Shown one piece after another: positions 10,920-22,598 of a stretch of 64,000 bases of DNA. The notes below the pieces were generated by a model, which was given only the letters and a program-made list of their open reading frames with translations, was not told the DNA's origin and did not search any database. This DNA comes from Bugula neritina (lineage: Eukaryota; Bryozoa; Gymnolaemata; Cheilostomatida; Bugulidae). The stretch covers positions 17,489,633-17,553,632 of the forward strand of contig OZ037769.1 of assembly GCA_964035545.1 (NCBI GenBank), read 5' to 3'. Both the position numbers and the translations under genes were made by a program. Position 1 is the stretch's first letter; each line of letters opens with the position of its first letter.

Positions 10920-12980
10920 ACAGATAATATTATAGATATAATATACAGAGTAATATAATACACTGAGTTATATAATATAATATACTGAGTAATATAATAC
11001 ACTGAGTTATATAATATAATATACTGAGTCATATAATATAATATACTGAGTTATATAATATAATATACTGAGTTATATAATATACTGAGTTATATAATAT
11101 AATATAATGAGTTATATAATATAATATACTGAGTTATATAATATAATATACTGAGTTATATAACATAATATACTGAGTTATATAATATAGTATACTGAGT
11201 TATATAATATAATATACTGAGTTATATAATATAATATACTGAGTTATATAATATAATATACTGAGTTATATAATATAATATACTGAGTAATATAATATAA
11301 TATACTGAGTTATATAATATAATATACTGAGTTATATAATATACCGAGTAATATAATATACTGAGTTATATAATATAATATACTGAGTTATATAATATAA
11401 TATACTGAGTAATATAATATACTGAGTAATATAATATACTGAGTTATATAATATACTGAGTTATATAATATAATATACTGAGTAATATAATATAATATAC
11501 TGAGTTATATAATATAATATACTGAGTTATATAATATAATATACTGAGTTATATAATATACTGAGTAATATAATATAATATACTGAGTTATATAATATAC
11601 TGAGTTATATAATATAATATACTGAGTTATATAATATAATATACTGAGTAATATAATATAATGAGTTATATAATATAATATACTGAGTAATATAATATAA
11701 TATACTGAGTTATATAATATACTGAGTTATATAATATAATATACTGAGTAATATAATATAATATACTGAGTTATATAATATACTGAGTTATATAATATAA
11801 TATACTGAGTTATATAATATAATATACTGAGTAATATAATATAATGAGTTATATAATATAATATACTGAGTAATATAATATAATATACTGAGATATATAA
11901 TATACTGAGTTATATAATATAATATACTGAGTAATATAATATACTGAGTTATATAATATAATATACTGAGTTATATAATATAATATACTGAGTTATATAA
12001 TATAATATACTGAGTTATATAATATAATATACTGAGTTATATAATATACTGAGTAATATAATATAATATACTGAGTTATATAATATACTGAGTTATATAA
12101 TATAATATACTGAGTTATATAATATAATATACTGAGTAATATAATATAATGAGTTATATAATATAATATACTGAGTAATATAATATAATATACTGAGTTA
12201 TATAATATACTGAGTTATATAATATAATATACTGAGTAATATAATATAATATACTGAGTTATATAATATACTGAGTTATATAATATAATATACTGAGTTA
12301 TATAATATAATATACTGAGTAATATAATATAATGAGTTATATAATATAATATACTGAGTAATATAATATAATATACTGAGATATATAATATACTGAGTTA
12401 TATAATATAATATACTGAGTTATATAATATAATATACTGAGTTATATAATATACTGGGTTATATAATATAATATACTGAGTTATATAACATAATATACTG
12501 AGTAATATAATATAATGAGTTATATAATATAATATACTGAGTAATATAATATAATATACTGAGATATATAATATACTGAGTTATATAATATAATATACTG
12601 AGTTATATAATATAATATACTGGGTTATATAATATAATATACTGAGTTATATAACATAATATACTGAGTAATATAATATAATGAGTTATATAATATAATA
12701 TACTGAGTAATATAATATAATATACTGAGTTATATAATATACTGAGTTATATAATATACTGAGTTATATAATATAATATACTGAGTTATATAATATAATA
12801 TAATATACTGAATAGTATAATATACTGAGTTATATAATATAATATACTGAGTAATATAATATACTGAGTTATATAATATAATATACTGAGTTATATAATA
12901 TACTGAGTTATATAATATAATATACTGAGTTATATAATATAATATACTGAGTTATATAATATAATATACTGAGTTATATA
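10920..12980. repeat. 22-bp AT-rich array (intron-19 type), left part
   Basis: Units of about 22 bases (GAGTTATATAATATAATATA plus CT) mixed with 17-base short forms. The same family fills IPO9 intron 19 at 39690-40297, where it is only about 0.6 kb. Here it has grown about fourfold and is split by the hAT element at 12981-14794. Confidence 0.95.
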
Positions 12981-14794
12981 CAGGGATGTAGTGGTACCCA
13001 TACGGTCCCATACGCCGTATGGCCTAGAAGAAAATAGACTGTTCTAGGCCATACGCCCGTATGGGCATAATTATTTTTGATAGATGATTAGTGCACAGGA
13101 TAGTTTGGGCATCCTCACTGAGAATATCATAAATTTCGCTTACAATCTAATTCAAGTTCTTGTCATGTTAATGCTATGTGGGTGGCATGCGTGTTGCCTA
13201 CTTGTGATTGTTTAGCCTGAGATTACACTATGAATAATAAGCAGCTATCAACATGCCATCTTCTCATTTCTACGTGTTCATTGAAGCGCGAAGTGCTGTG
13301 CATAGGTGATTACTAAGAAAACAACATTTCATTTTTAGTGTATAAATCACTAACTTGTAGAAAATCTATGAAGGCTATTGAAAAGATCAAAAAATTTGCC
13401 ATGCATAGATTTCTCAGGTTTCCGACAGTGTTTGTTCTACTCGAATACCATGCTTTCCTGCTGAGATATTTGGCAGGGATTGAAAAATAAATTTTTCAGG
13501 TAAAATTGGCCAAAAATGGGTAGATTTTTGTCTAACTTTGCAAAAAATATTGAAAATTCAAAAAAGCAGGTGCTCTGAGGAACAGGAAGATCTAAAACAT
13601 GATTTTTAAATTTTAATTCTAGCACAATTAAGTGAGGTTTTATTTTGCGGGACTGAATTCTTATAATTTACCAATAATGTGACCTCAGCAAGGCTGTGAC
13701 AGCTAGAAGGTTGCCCTTATCTATCTTGTGTAGACTTGCATTTTGTCAATAAGCAATGGAATTTGGAAAAAACCAATTACATGAAATCCAGAAATAAAAT
13801 CAAAATGTCTTCAAGAAACAGTACCAGGTGTGTATAGGAGAGGCTAATGAAAATTTATCACTGAGGTCTACAGGTACTATATCCACATTTTGGTCCAAAA
13901 CCTAGTGTTATTGCATGTTAATTATTAATGCAAGAAGGTTTTTCAAACTGTACACCACCATAAGTAACCTTTTATTTTTGATTGTACTAACGTCTGGCTT
14001 TACATTTAATCATCTTCTAGGTTAACACATATTAAACCTGTCAAATTTGTTCTTTTGGGGTATATTTCCTTGATGTATCTAGTGAAAACTCAGGGGTTTT
14101 ATTTTAAAACTAAGTTAACATACTCTTCTTGGGTGTGCTTTATTGTGTGTAAAGAGGTGTGGCAGTATCACCTTATGAATGAGACTAGTACTCTAATAAA
14201 CTCCAAATAGGTTTTCAACCAATTTCTGCTTGCCAATGAGTTATCAATTCAAATTGCTCTTTATAAATAACAAACACACATTTTCTGATTTGCAATCTTC
14301 CTCTGTTCTGATCTCTATTATTCTTTTTCTGTGCACGGCAGTGTATTAGTTATTCAAAGTAATCAGGTTGCATTTGGAGAGCACTCGTTACCTGCCTCTA
14401 TCCTTCCATCTTTTTGAGATATTCAGCAATTTTTCTGTACAGGTTGGACTTAGTGTCAGAACAAACCTAACTGCAGTTGAGTAAGACTACATTACATTAC
14501 ATTACAGTCAACAGGTATGGGACAAGACTGAATATTTATATAGTTTGCAGCAATGCCCAGTCGTCATGTAGCTGGTATGGTATGAAAATAATAGCGAGGT
14601 ACAAATTTCAACACAGATTTTTTTCAGAAGAATTATAATTCACAATGGCTTTAAACTGCATAAATTTGCATCAGAAGCGCTCTGAGGGCTTCGGCAGCCG
14701 GGGCGCTGCCCCGGACCCCGCCGGGGGCCTGGGCGGCCCCCTGGACCCCCGGCCTGAGAGTATGGCCTAGAATATTTTTGCCACTACATCCCTG
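12981..14794. mobile_element. Non-autonomous hAT-like DNA transposon (1814 bp)
   Basis: Perfect terminal inverted repeats CAGGGATGTAGTGG / CCACTACATCCCTG, flanked by an exact 8-bp target duplication GTTATATA (12973-12980 and 14795-14802). Eight-base duplications and CAGGG ends are hallmarks of hAT elements. No transposase frame is recognisable, so it needs help in trans. Near the ends lie repeats of the words CCATACG and GGCCTAGAA, and a GC-rich block at 14690-14760 stands out from the AT-rich interior. It sits inside the 22-bp array. Confidence 0.88.
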
Positions 14795-15430
14795 GTTATA
14801 TAATATACTGAGTAATATAATATACTGAGTTATATAATATAATATACTGAGTTATATAATATAATATACTGAGTTATATAATATACTGAGTAATATAATA
14901 TACTGAGTTATATAATATAATATACTGAGTAATATAATATACTGAGTTATATAATATAATATACTGAGTAGTATATTATAATATACTGAGTAATATAATA
15001 TAATATACTGAGTTATATAATACAATATACTGAGTTATATAATATAATATACTGGGTTATATAATATACTGAGTTATATAATATAATATACTGAGTTATA
15101 TAATATAATATACTGAGTTATATAATATAATATACTGAGTAATATAATATAATACACTGAGTTATATAATATAATATACTGAGTTATATAATATAATATA
15201 CTGATTAATATAATATACTGAGTTATATAATATAATATACTGAGTAATATAATATACTGAGTTATATAATATAATATACTGAGTTATATAATATAATATG
15301 CTGAGTTATATAATATACTGAGTTATATAATATAATATACTGAGTTATATAATATAATGTACTGAGTAATATAATATACTGAGTTATATAATATAATATA
15401 CTGAGTTATATAATATAATATACTGAGTCA
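14795..15430. repeat. 22-bp AT-rich array (intron-19 type), right part
   Basis: Continuation of the array at 10920-12980 after the hAT insertion, same unit and short forms. At about 15430 it changes abruptly into the 28-bp intron-18-type array with no exon between. Confidence 0.93.
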
Positions 15431-15613
15431 TATAATATACATATGGTACTGAGTCATATAATATACATATGATACACATAGTTATATAATATACATATAA
15501 TACACATAGTTATATAATATACATATATTACACATAGTTATATAATATACATATAATACACATAGTTATATAATATACATATAATACACATAGTTATATA
15601 ATATACATATAAT

Positions 15614-15708
<95 letters not shown>
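15431..15708. repeat. 28-bp intron-18-type array running into (AC)n(AT)n
   Basis: About seven units like those of IPO9 intron 18 (ATACATATAATACACATAGT...), then a (CA)n tract and about 90 bases of (TA)n up to 15708. This is the right edge of the recognisable duplication. Confidence 0.85.
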
Positions 15709-15711
<3 letters not shown>

Positions 15712-15817
15712 CATAGTCTTCTAAGCTACGATGTAGCACTTGATTTATAAAGATAAGAGCAGAGGCTATATCTTGACTTGATGTGTCAAGTGGGACTTGG
15801 GATTGAATAGTATAACC
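15707..15817 (-). CDS. Possible lone coding exon, unrecognised
   Basis: Between an AG acceptor (CCTTAAG) and a GTAATA donor lies an open stretch with protein-like composition, reading GYTIQSQVPLDTSSQDIASA then LIFINQVLHRSLEDY. Like many real exons in this window it is followed on its 3' side by a tandem array starting at the donor. No family is recognised and no matching neighbour exon was found; the phase does not fit the candidate at 19240-19352. It could be a chance frame. Confidence 0.25.
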
Positions 15818-15829
15818 CAAGACACGACT

Positions 15830-17820
15830 TAAGGTAAAGTAAACAGCTGTAGTGTAGAGGACGTTATGGGTTGATGTTGATTTCTGCAGTGAAATTATGG
15901 GAGTTGAAAGTTAGAAAAAGATGTACACAGACCACACGAGTGTCGATAGTAAACAGTATAAATATAAGCTGTTATAAAGTTGATAATGTTGTCACACTGT
16001 ACTGTAGCAGTGAAGACTTCCTGTATTGTCAGAAGGATTGGTTTAGGCTGAGTAAATATTTGAAGTGCAGCTGAATTTAATAATCACAGGGATACATTGA
16101 AAGTTAAAGTCAAACAGCTTCTTTGCATTTTAGTTTCAATCTATTGAATTATTAGACGCATTACTTATAGTGATTACAACTTGTAGATGGCTGCATGCAT
16201 CTTTCAGCTATTATCTGGAGAAAATATGGAAATAAAATATATTTATTTGATAATACTATTAATCAAAGCCTGCAGTTGACTAGTTATTAGAAGTACTTCA
16301 GCAGTTTAGATTAAAGAGTAGAAACTGCCCCAATAAATCTACTACCAGCTGATTCACAGTGGCCTTGACATTTCATAATGATGACTTGGACAGAATAGTC
16401 TAGGAACCTGCTGTGGCTATTTCCCAGGCTATAGGCACATGTTGCTTCATCACTATCTTCAAGTGGGTTGAGTATGTCACAGATTCTGTCAAGATTTCAG
16501 ACTAGAGTCTGTCTTACATTGCTATAACTTTAGAGTGACTATGTAAACAATATTATGCCACATTATCAAGGTAAGATAACTTCCTTTAATAACTACTACC
16601 ATAATAATTACTAGTAGTGCATATAACTGCATGGGTGATATAAGGTTTAGATATTATGAATATATTTAAAAATACTGCATTCAGACTGGTATAATTTATT
16701 TGTTCAAATTAAAACTGACTCTAAATAGACGTTGCCATAGCAACAGTTTAAACAAGGAAGCAGATTTCTATGTTTAGAGTTGGAACATTTTCTGCTTTCT
16801 CTACTCAATAGTTAAATGAAGAGTTTAGAAATAATAAATATAGGAAGATACATTTAGTATATAATCCAGGAGTTATCATAGAGTTTCACAACTTAGTCAC
16901 GCTGAAACTTACAAGGTAAATACGTAGTGCTCTGTCTGTTCTAGTTATGGCGGATATATATTATAATAGGCTATAGTGACAGTATAGTCTCTTCTAGTAT
17001 ATTACAAGGAAGAAAGCACTATGCTGGTAATGTATATAGTCGTAGAGGAAAGATATGAGTTACGTAGATAATCAACTACTATATATCACAGAGAGAAATA
17101 TTAGTGTTAGAGTGAACATTAGCTGACAACTAAAACAGCTCGTTTTTTGGCTCCTAAATTGACCAGCAGTGAATAGAAATTAGTGTCAGGTACTGTTCAC
17201 AGTGAATAGTATGTTAGATCAATGTTGATATAAAGAGTTGTGAAGTTGATTCTTTGTATTTATCACAATGAGCCAAGTTATGTTCAATGGTGAGCTTATA
17301 TATTTTCAATAGTGATCTTATTTATGCTCAATAGTGATATTATATATGTTCAATAGTCATCTTATATATGTTCAATGGTGAGCTTATATATATTCAATGG
17401 CGATCTTATTTATGCTCAATAGTGATATTATATATGTTTAATGATGATCTTATTTCTGTTCAATGATGATCTTAGATATGCTCAATGCTGAACTAAGTTA
17501 TATTCAAAGCTGAACTTTTAAATGTTCCATGCTGCTCTAATTTTTGTTGGAAATAAGCTTCTGCAAAAATTATTACTGATCACTCTGAACTAACTTGTCA
17601 TAACTTCTAACCAGTATGAGAGTATAGTAATGTGGATTTTATTGTATATGATAGTTGAATATAAGAAATGCAACAAAAAATAACTTCTAAAGATTAAAAT
17701 AAGAAAAAAAAACATGAAAATAAACATTTGCAGAATTTTTCTACGACTGTAAATTCAGTTCACTTTTCTCAATATTAGCAGAACCTGCTAAGACCATAGT
17801 GTGTGTCATTACATTCTTGC
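15830..17820. other. AT-rich stretch without recognised gene
   Basis: No exon with recognisable homology. At 17270-17500 there is a loose array of about 28-base units around the words TATTCAATGGTGATCTTATA / TATGCTCAATAGTG. Otherwise this is unique AT-rich DNA. Confidence 0.5.
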
Positions 17821-18140
17821 TCTGTAGTGTAGCGATAACCAAGCAGTTGTAGTGTGTAATGGTTAGCACACCTGTGTGCAAGTCCGAGGTCTGTGATAGT
17901 AACCCAAGTACGGGAGGGGGAGAGGGGGAAGTTTTATCACTAATTCCAGCGGTTAGTAAAGTGTGGTAGTACTCCGAGAGGAGTTGAGTGGTCAGGGAAA
18001 CTTGAAGGAGTAGTATAAAAAAGGCAGCTGAGTTCTTGAAAAGTGGGTGAGGTGTAGTGTCGAGAGCACCCAGTGACGCTTGTAATGTAGTGGTGAGTGC
18101 GCCTGCTTGCAGGCTGAAGGTCTCAGCATGATTCAAAGTT
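17820..18140 (+). mobile_element. Possible tRNA-derived SINE (two tRNA-like heads)
   Basis: Two tRNA-like segments in the same orientation. One has TAGTGTGTAATGGTTAGC (A-box-like) followed by GCAAGTCCGAGGTC and a weak B-box; the other, about 220 bases on, has AATGTAGTGGTGAGTGC and GGTCTCAGCATGATTCAA. This resembles pol III promoter heads of tRNA SINEs, as a dimer or two nested copies. No clear tail repeat or target duplication was seen. A minus-strand frame of 131 codons across it has no other support. Confidence 0.35.
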
Positions 18141-19239
18141 TTGTAGCGGTCAAATTCTTTTTTGTGCTCCTATTCAGCATCTTTGAGTGCATTTTTTAAA
18201 AAAATGTTATGGGATCTACAACAAAAGATAAAAGTTGTGTAATATTTAAACTGTATTAGTATGAACAGTAAACATTTGGTTAAGATATACAATCACAAGC
18301 AGCGTAAAGAAATTAAGTTCAACTTTGAAGAAGCTGAAGTCTAAGGCCGAAACTAATAGTATAAATGATGTTAGCTATGAATCTTTCAGCATATTTTCAG
18401 CACCATCGTACCAATTGTTTGACTCTGAATAACCATACAGGCTTTGGCAAACTTATGATCATTATGTTGCGTAGTGTTTGGGTTAGTTTGAGCTTATCAA
18501 AATTTAGTAACAATTTTGGCCACCATTTTATTTTACTTCTTTCTTAATTACAAATGCAAGAGCTGTTGGGCATAATTAGTTAATAGAAGTTTCTCTGTAT
18601 TAAAATTATCTCAAAATGTCAGTGAACCACAATTTAAGCTAGATTCAGCATCTTATATGGACCCCTCATATCAAGATAACAGATATTGATAAGTTTCAGT
18701 ATGTCTATAAATTGAAAAACAAATAGAGTACTGCCAAGAAAAATATTGCTACTTAAACATGTTTTTATATTTAATTGTGCCGTGCAAAGATAAATAAAAG
18801 AATAAACTTGTAGCACGGAAGTTAATAAAAGATTTTGCCAACTTTGCCAACTCACCACTAATATTGGCATTTTGGTACTTATAGCTATAAAACAAGAAGC
18901 TAGCTTGGCAGCTGCTTAAGGCTAATAACTACTTGTAGGCTGCTAAACTGCATTATTAACAATACTTCTACAATGGGGGGGGGGGAGAATTCAAATTAAT
19001 GAATTTAGCACAAATTGCTAGAAGGTGAAGTGGAAATAAAACGCTAAATTTTTTGAAAATAGAATGTTACAGGAAAACTCGTATCAAATTGATATAGGAA
19101 TAGAGTAGTTTGGGAAATATTAGTCAATGTGGTCTCTTAAAAGTTATAGTTGCACAAATTCAATTTTCTGTCTACAGCAATAGTCATACTGTCATTGTGA
19201 TATAAAATGACAACGTTAAGCAAATGATTGAGCTTACCT
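18141..19239. other. AT-rich stretch without recognised gene
   Basis: Nothing recognisable apart from a G-run at about 18975. Short frames here have no family resemblance or convincing splice context. Confidence 0.5.
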
Positions 19240-19352
19240 TTTGCTGCAATGACAACTTCAGTTCCTAACTCTGAAAGAAAGTGATCATCTTCTATCTCTG
19301 AGAGGTAGCTGCAATCTTTACCCATGTGATGAAATGATTCAATGTTTTCCAT
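19240..19352 (-). CDS. Possible first coding exon of an unrecognised gene
   Basis: ATG at 19352 starts an acidic stretch (MENIESFHHMGKDCSYLSEI then EDDHFLSELGTEVVIAAK) that ends at a good donor AAAAG|GTAAGC. The composition is protein-like and the donor matches consensus. No following exon of matching phase was found down to 15.8 kb and no family is recognised. The start and the gene itself remain uncertain. Confidence 0.35.
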
Positions 19353-20814
19353 GTTGTGAGGTTGTTTGGAAGCACAAATTCACTGAATCTCAAAGCACAA
19401 CCTCTTAGTCTGAGCCTCTGGTGTTCACTATGCCGGCAGAATATTTCTTCTGTCAATAGCCGTGAATGAAAACTATGTGCTGTTATGTAATAACCTTTGT
19501 TTTGCTCTTTCGATGCTTGGTAAGCCAGTTTCTTGCCTTTGAATTACAATTTAAGTATTTCCTTACTATAGCTCTGTTATGCAACATCTTCTTTTGTTCC
19601 ACCAGGTAGTTTACACAAATTACTTAGGCTTTTGAAGTGGTTCACCTGATCCACAATTGACTATTCAGTATAGCTTGTTTCATTGTTAATTTTAAGCTTC
19701 TTGTTTGAAACACATTTGCTGATAACTGAGTACATTGGAGTTTAATGGTGCATCTCCCTGATCTCTCTTTTACACACATTTTAAATTAGTTGGCTTTCCT
19801 TTCCATGAATGAAATTGACTAGTGAAGCCTAAACTACCCATGCAAGAGATATGTGCGATTTAAATTTTTTGTTGATAAATTCAACTTAAGTCTTTGATAA
19901 ACGGAGTGGGGCGATGTTTAATAGTAGTCTGGTAACAAGCTATTTGAAAATGTCTTGGGTTCAAAAAAATTTCGAAATCATAAACAGCTAGTAGGTTGAA
20001 GGAGTTTCATTCCACTTATATGCTCCCCAGTTAGGTTGTATTTTTTGTTTTGGTACTAAGTATTATATACCTATATACCCTTATATAACTTTCATATCGA
20101 TTGCTAAATATAAATTAACCATTAATATGATATATTTGCAATAATATTAAAATTTTCCCAAATTCGTGTTGAAAAAAGCATTAAATGCATTAATAACATT
20201 TTTTCAAAAAACAAAAAATATAGAAAATGCAAAATTAATAGGTTTATGCAGAGCAAAGAAATTTATTTGTGTGCCAATTATAAAAAGCAATTGACTCAAA
20301 TTTATTTAAATACACATATATTTCAATAGTGTTCAAATAAATTGCATGTAAAATGTATAAATAGCATCTAACTTGGAAGCAATGACCCAAATGTAGGGTT
20401 CAACTTTATCCTAGCTTCCTATAAAGGTTTGTGATCATCATTAGTGCACATGTGAACGAATAATGTTGTTAGGTGAACAACTGCCAATTGTTCCATAATT
20501 CTTATGTAAATAAAATTTTGCTTGAACATATGTAGTTGTAGCATTGATCTCACTTTCTGCTCCTATCAACTACTGTTTAGCATCATTCAGACCTAGGGAT
20601 GATTATTACGTAATACTTGTGAAAAGTAGCATTGACTTAACAACTAAGTGGTTTCAGAGCTACTACAAAATATTTTTCAGCTTACACTAATCGGATTAAT
20701 TTTCAATTTCATCAAAATAAGTGCAGGTCTAACAACTATTAGAGGTGTGGTGCAGGCTATACCAACAATAAAAGGCTCTTTGAACAACTTTAGTGCAAGC
20801 GCTGCACTAATATT

Positions 20815-20870
<56 letters not shown>

Positions 20871-21050
20871 CAGGGAAATGAGATTAATAGCTTGTTATTA
20901 TGATGTGAAACTTGTGGGTGTATAAATCCTAATTGTCAAATAAAATCCAACTGCTGAAATATAATCTCATTTATTTATCTTAAATGTCTGAAATTTTTCA
21001 GATTTTTTAGTTTATAGAGAGATCATAAGTATTCCTAACTACACACTGTA
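19353..21050. other. AT-rich stretch with (CT)n(TA)n microsatellite
   Basis: No gene recognised. A (CT)n(TA)n microsatellite lies at 20816-20868. The remainder is unique AT-rich sequence. Confidence 0.5.
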
Positions 21051-21150
21051 TTACTACGCCTCACTCTCAGCTACACTGTATTACTACGCCTCACTCTCAG
21101 CTACACTGTATTACTACGCCTCACTCTCAGCTACACTGTATTACTACGCC
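21048..21150. repeat. 30-bp tandem repeat, about four units
   Basis: Units of CACTGTATTACTACGCCTCA plus CTCTCAGCTA repeated almost perfectly four times. No coding role is seen. Confidence 0.9.
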
Positions 21151-21777
21151 TAACAGTAACGATCTAGTGTTGTAAATATACGTTGTGTTGGAAGGTTTGC
21201 TGCTGCATACATTTGTTATATTATTTGTAACATATTCACATTGCTAGAAAGACAACTAAAATATGGTGAGTAGAGTGAAGGGAATAATTTGGAGAAACTA
21301 AAAGGATGTTTATGATTTTATTGCTGCAAACAAATACCATGATGGTGCATGTCTGTGGTACAATATTATTACTACTTTAGCTGCATAAGTCAAAAATAAA
21401 TAAATCATTTCATTAAAAACATAGTTAAAAGCGATAAAGTAATAAAATATATATTCCCATAACCTAGTCTCATGTAACCATGTATTTCTATATATATAAT
21501 AATAAACTATATATCATGTGAAAAATTGTACATAAAATAAGAATTTAAAATGTAGGCTACTCATTATATTACTGTAAAAAGCAGAACGCAGGTCAAATAG
21601 TCTGAGAGAGAGTCTAGTAGCACTATTCTATAGTAGCACTATTTTAGTAGCACTATTCTAGGAGATGACAGTTTTGTTGGGTTTTCTATTTATCTATCAG
21701 CTAGAACAAGAAATTAAACTACAGTCACTACAAACATTGTCTGTTATCACAGCAACACACAAACCCTACCATTGTCA

Positions 21778-22563
21778 TTCATACTGTATACTATATATTA
21801 TATATACTTCATACGGTATACTATATATTATATATACTTCATACTGTATACTATATATTATATATACTTCATACAGTATACTATATATTATATATACTTC
21901 ATACTGTATACTATATATTATATATACTTCATACAGTATACTATATATTATATATACTTCATACTGTATACTATATATTATATATACTTCATACAGTATA
22001 CTATATATTATATATACTTCATACAGTATACTATATATTATATATACTTCATACTGTATACTATATATTATATATACTTCATACTGTATACTATATATTA
22101 TATATACTTCATACTGTATACTATATATTATATATACTTCATACTGTATACTATATATTATATATACTTCATACTGTATACTATATATTATATATACTTC
22201 ATACTGTATACTATATATTATATATACTTCATACTGTATACTATATATTATATATACTTCATACAGTATACTATATATTATATATACTTCATACAGTATA
22301 CTATATATTATATATACTTCATACTGTATACTATATATTATATATACTTCATACTGTATACTATATATTATATATACTTCATACTGTATACTATATATTA
22401 TATATACTTCATACTGTATACTATATATTATATATACTTCATACTGTATACTATATATTATATATACTTCATACTGTATACTATATATTATATATACTTC
22501 ATACAGTATACTATATATTATATATACTTCATACTGTATACTATATATTATATATACTTCATA
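21778..22563. repeat. 30-bp array just 3' of the GTPase stop codon
   Basis: About 26 units of a 30-base repeat (TATACTTCATACTGTATACT + ATATATTATA), varying mainly by one T/A (ACTGTA or ACAGTA). It starts about 35 bases beyond the GTPase stop at 22599, so it lies in the 3' UTR or directly downstream. Long frames on both strands (up to 318 codons) arise because the unit length is divisible by three and lacks stops; they are not genes. Confidence 0.95.
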
Positions 22564-22598
22564 TAAACTTCTGAATCTAATGCTATACGTATCTGACA

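Larger units (their letters stand above)
8677..15700. repeat. Segmental duplicate of the GTPase-IPO9 intergenic region (copy A)
   Basis: Matches 36.8-42.65 kb in order: GTPase promoter, 26-bp minisatellite, unique stretch (9450-10560 against 37585-38565), IPO9 exon 19, the intron-19 array and the intron-18 array. Together with 7482-7959 the duplication once spanned GTPase exon 4 to IPO9 intron 18. In this copy about 800 bases with the last IPO9 exon are missing at about 10565, and exon 18 is missing between the two arrays at about 15430. Confidence 0.85.
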
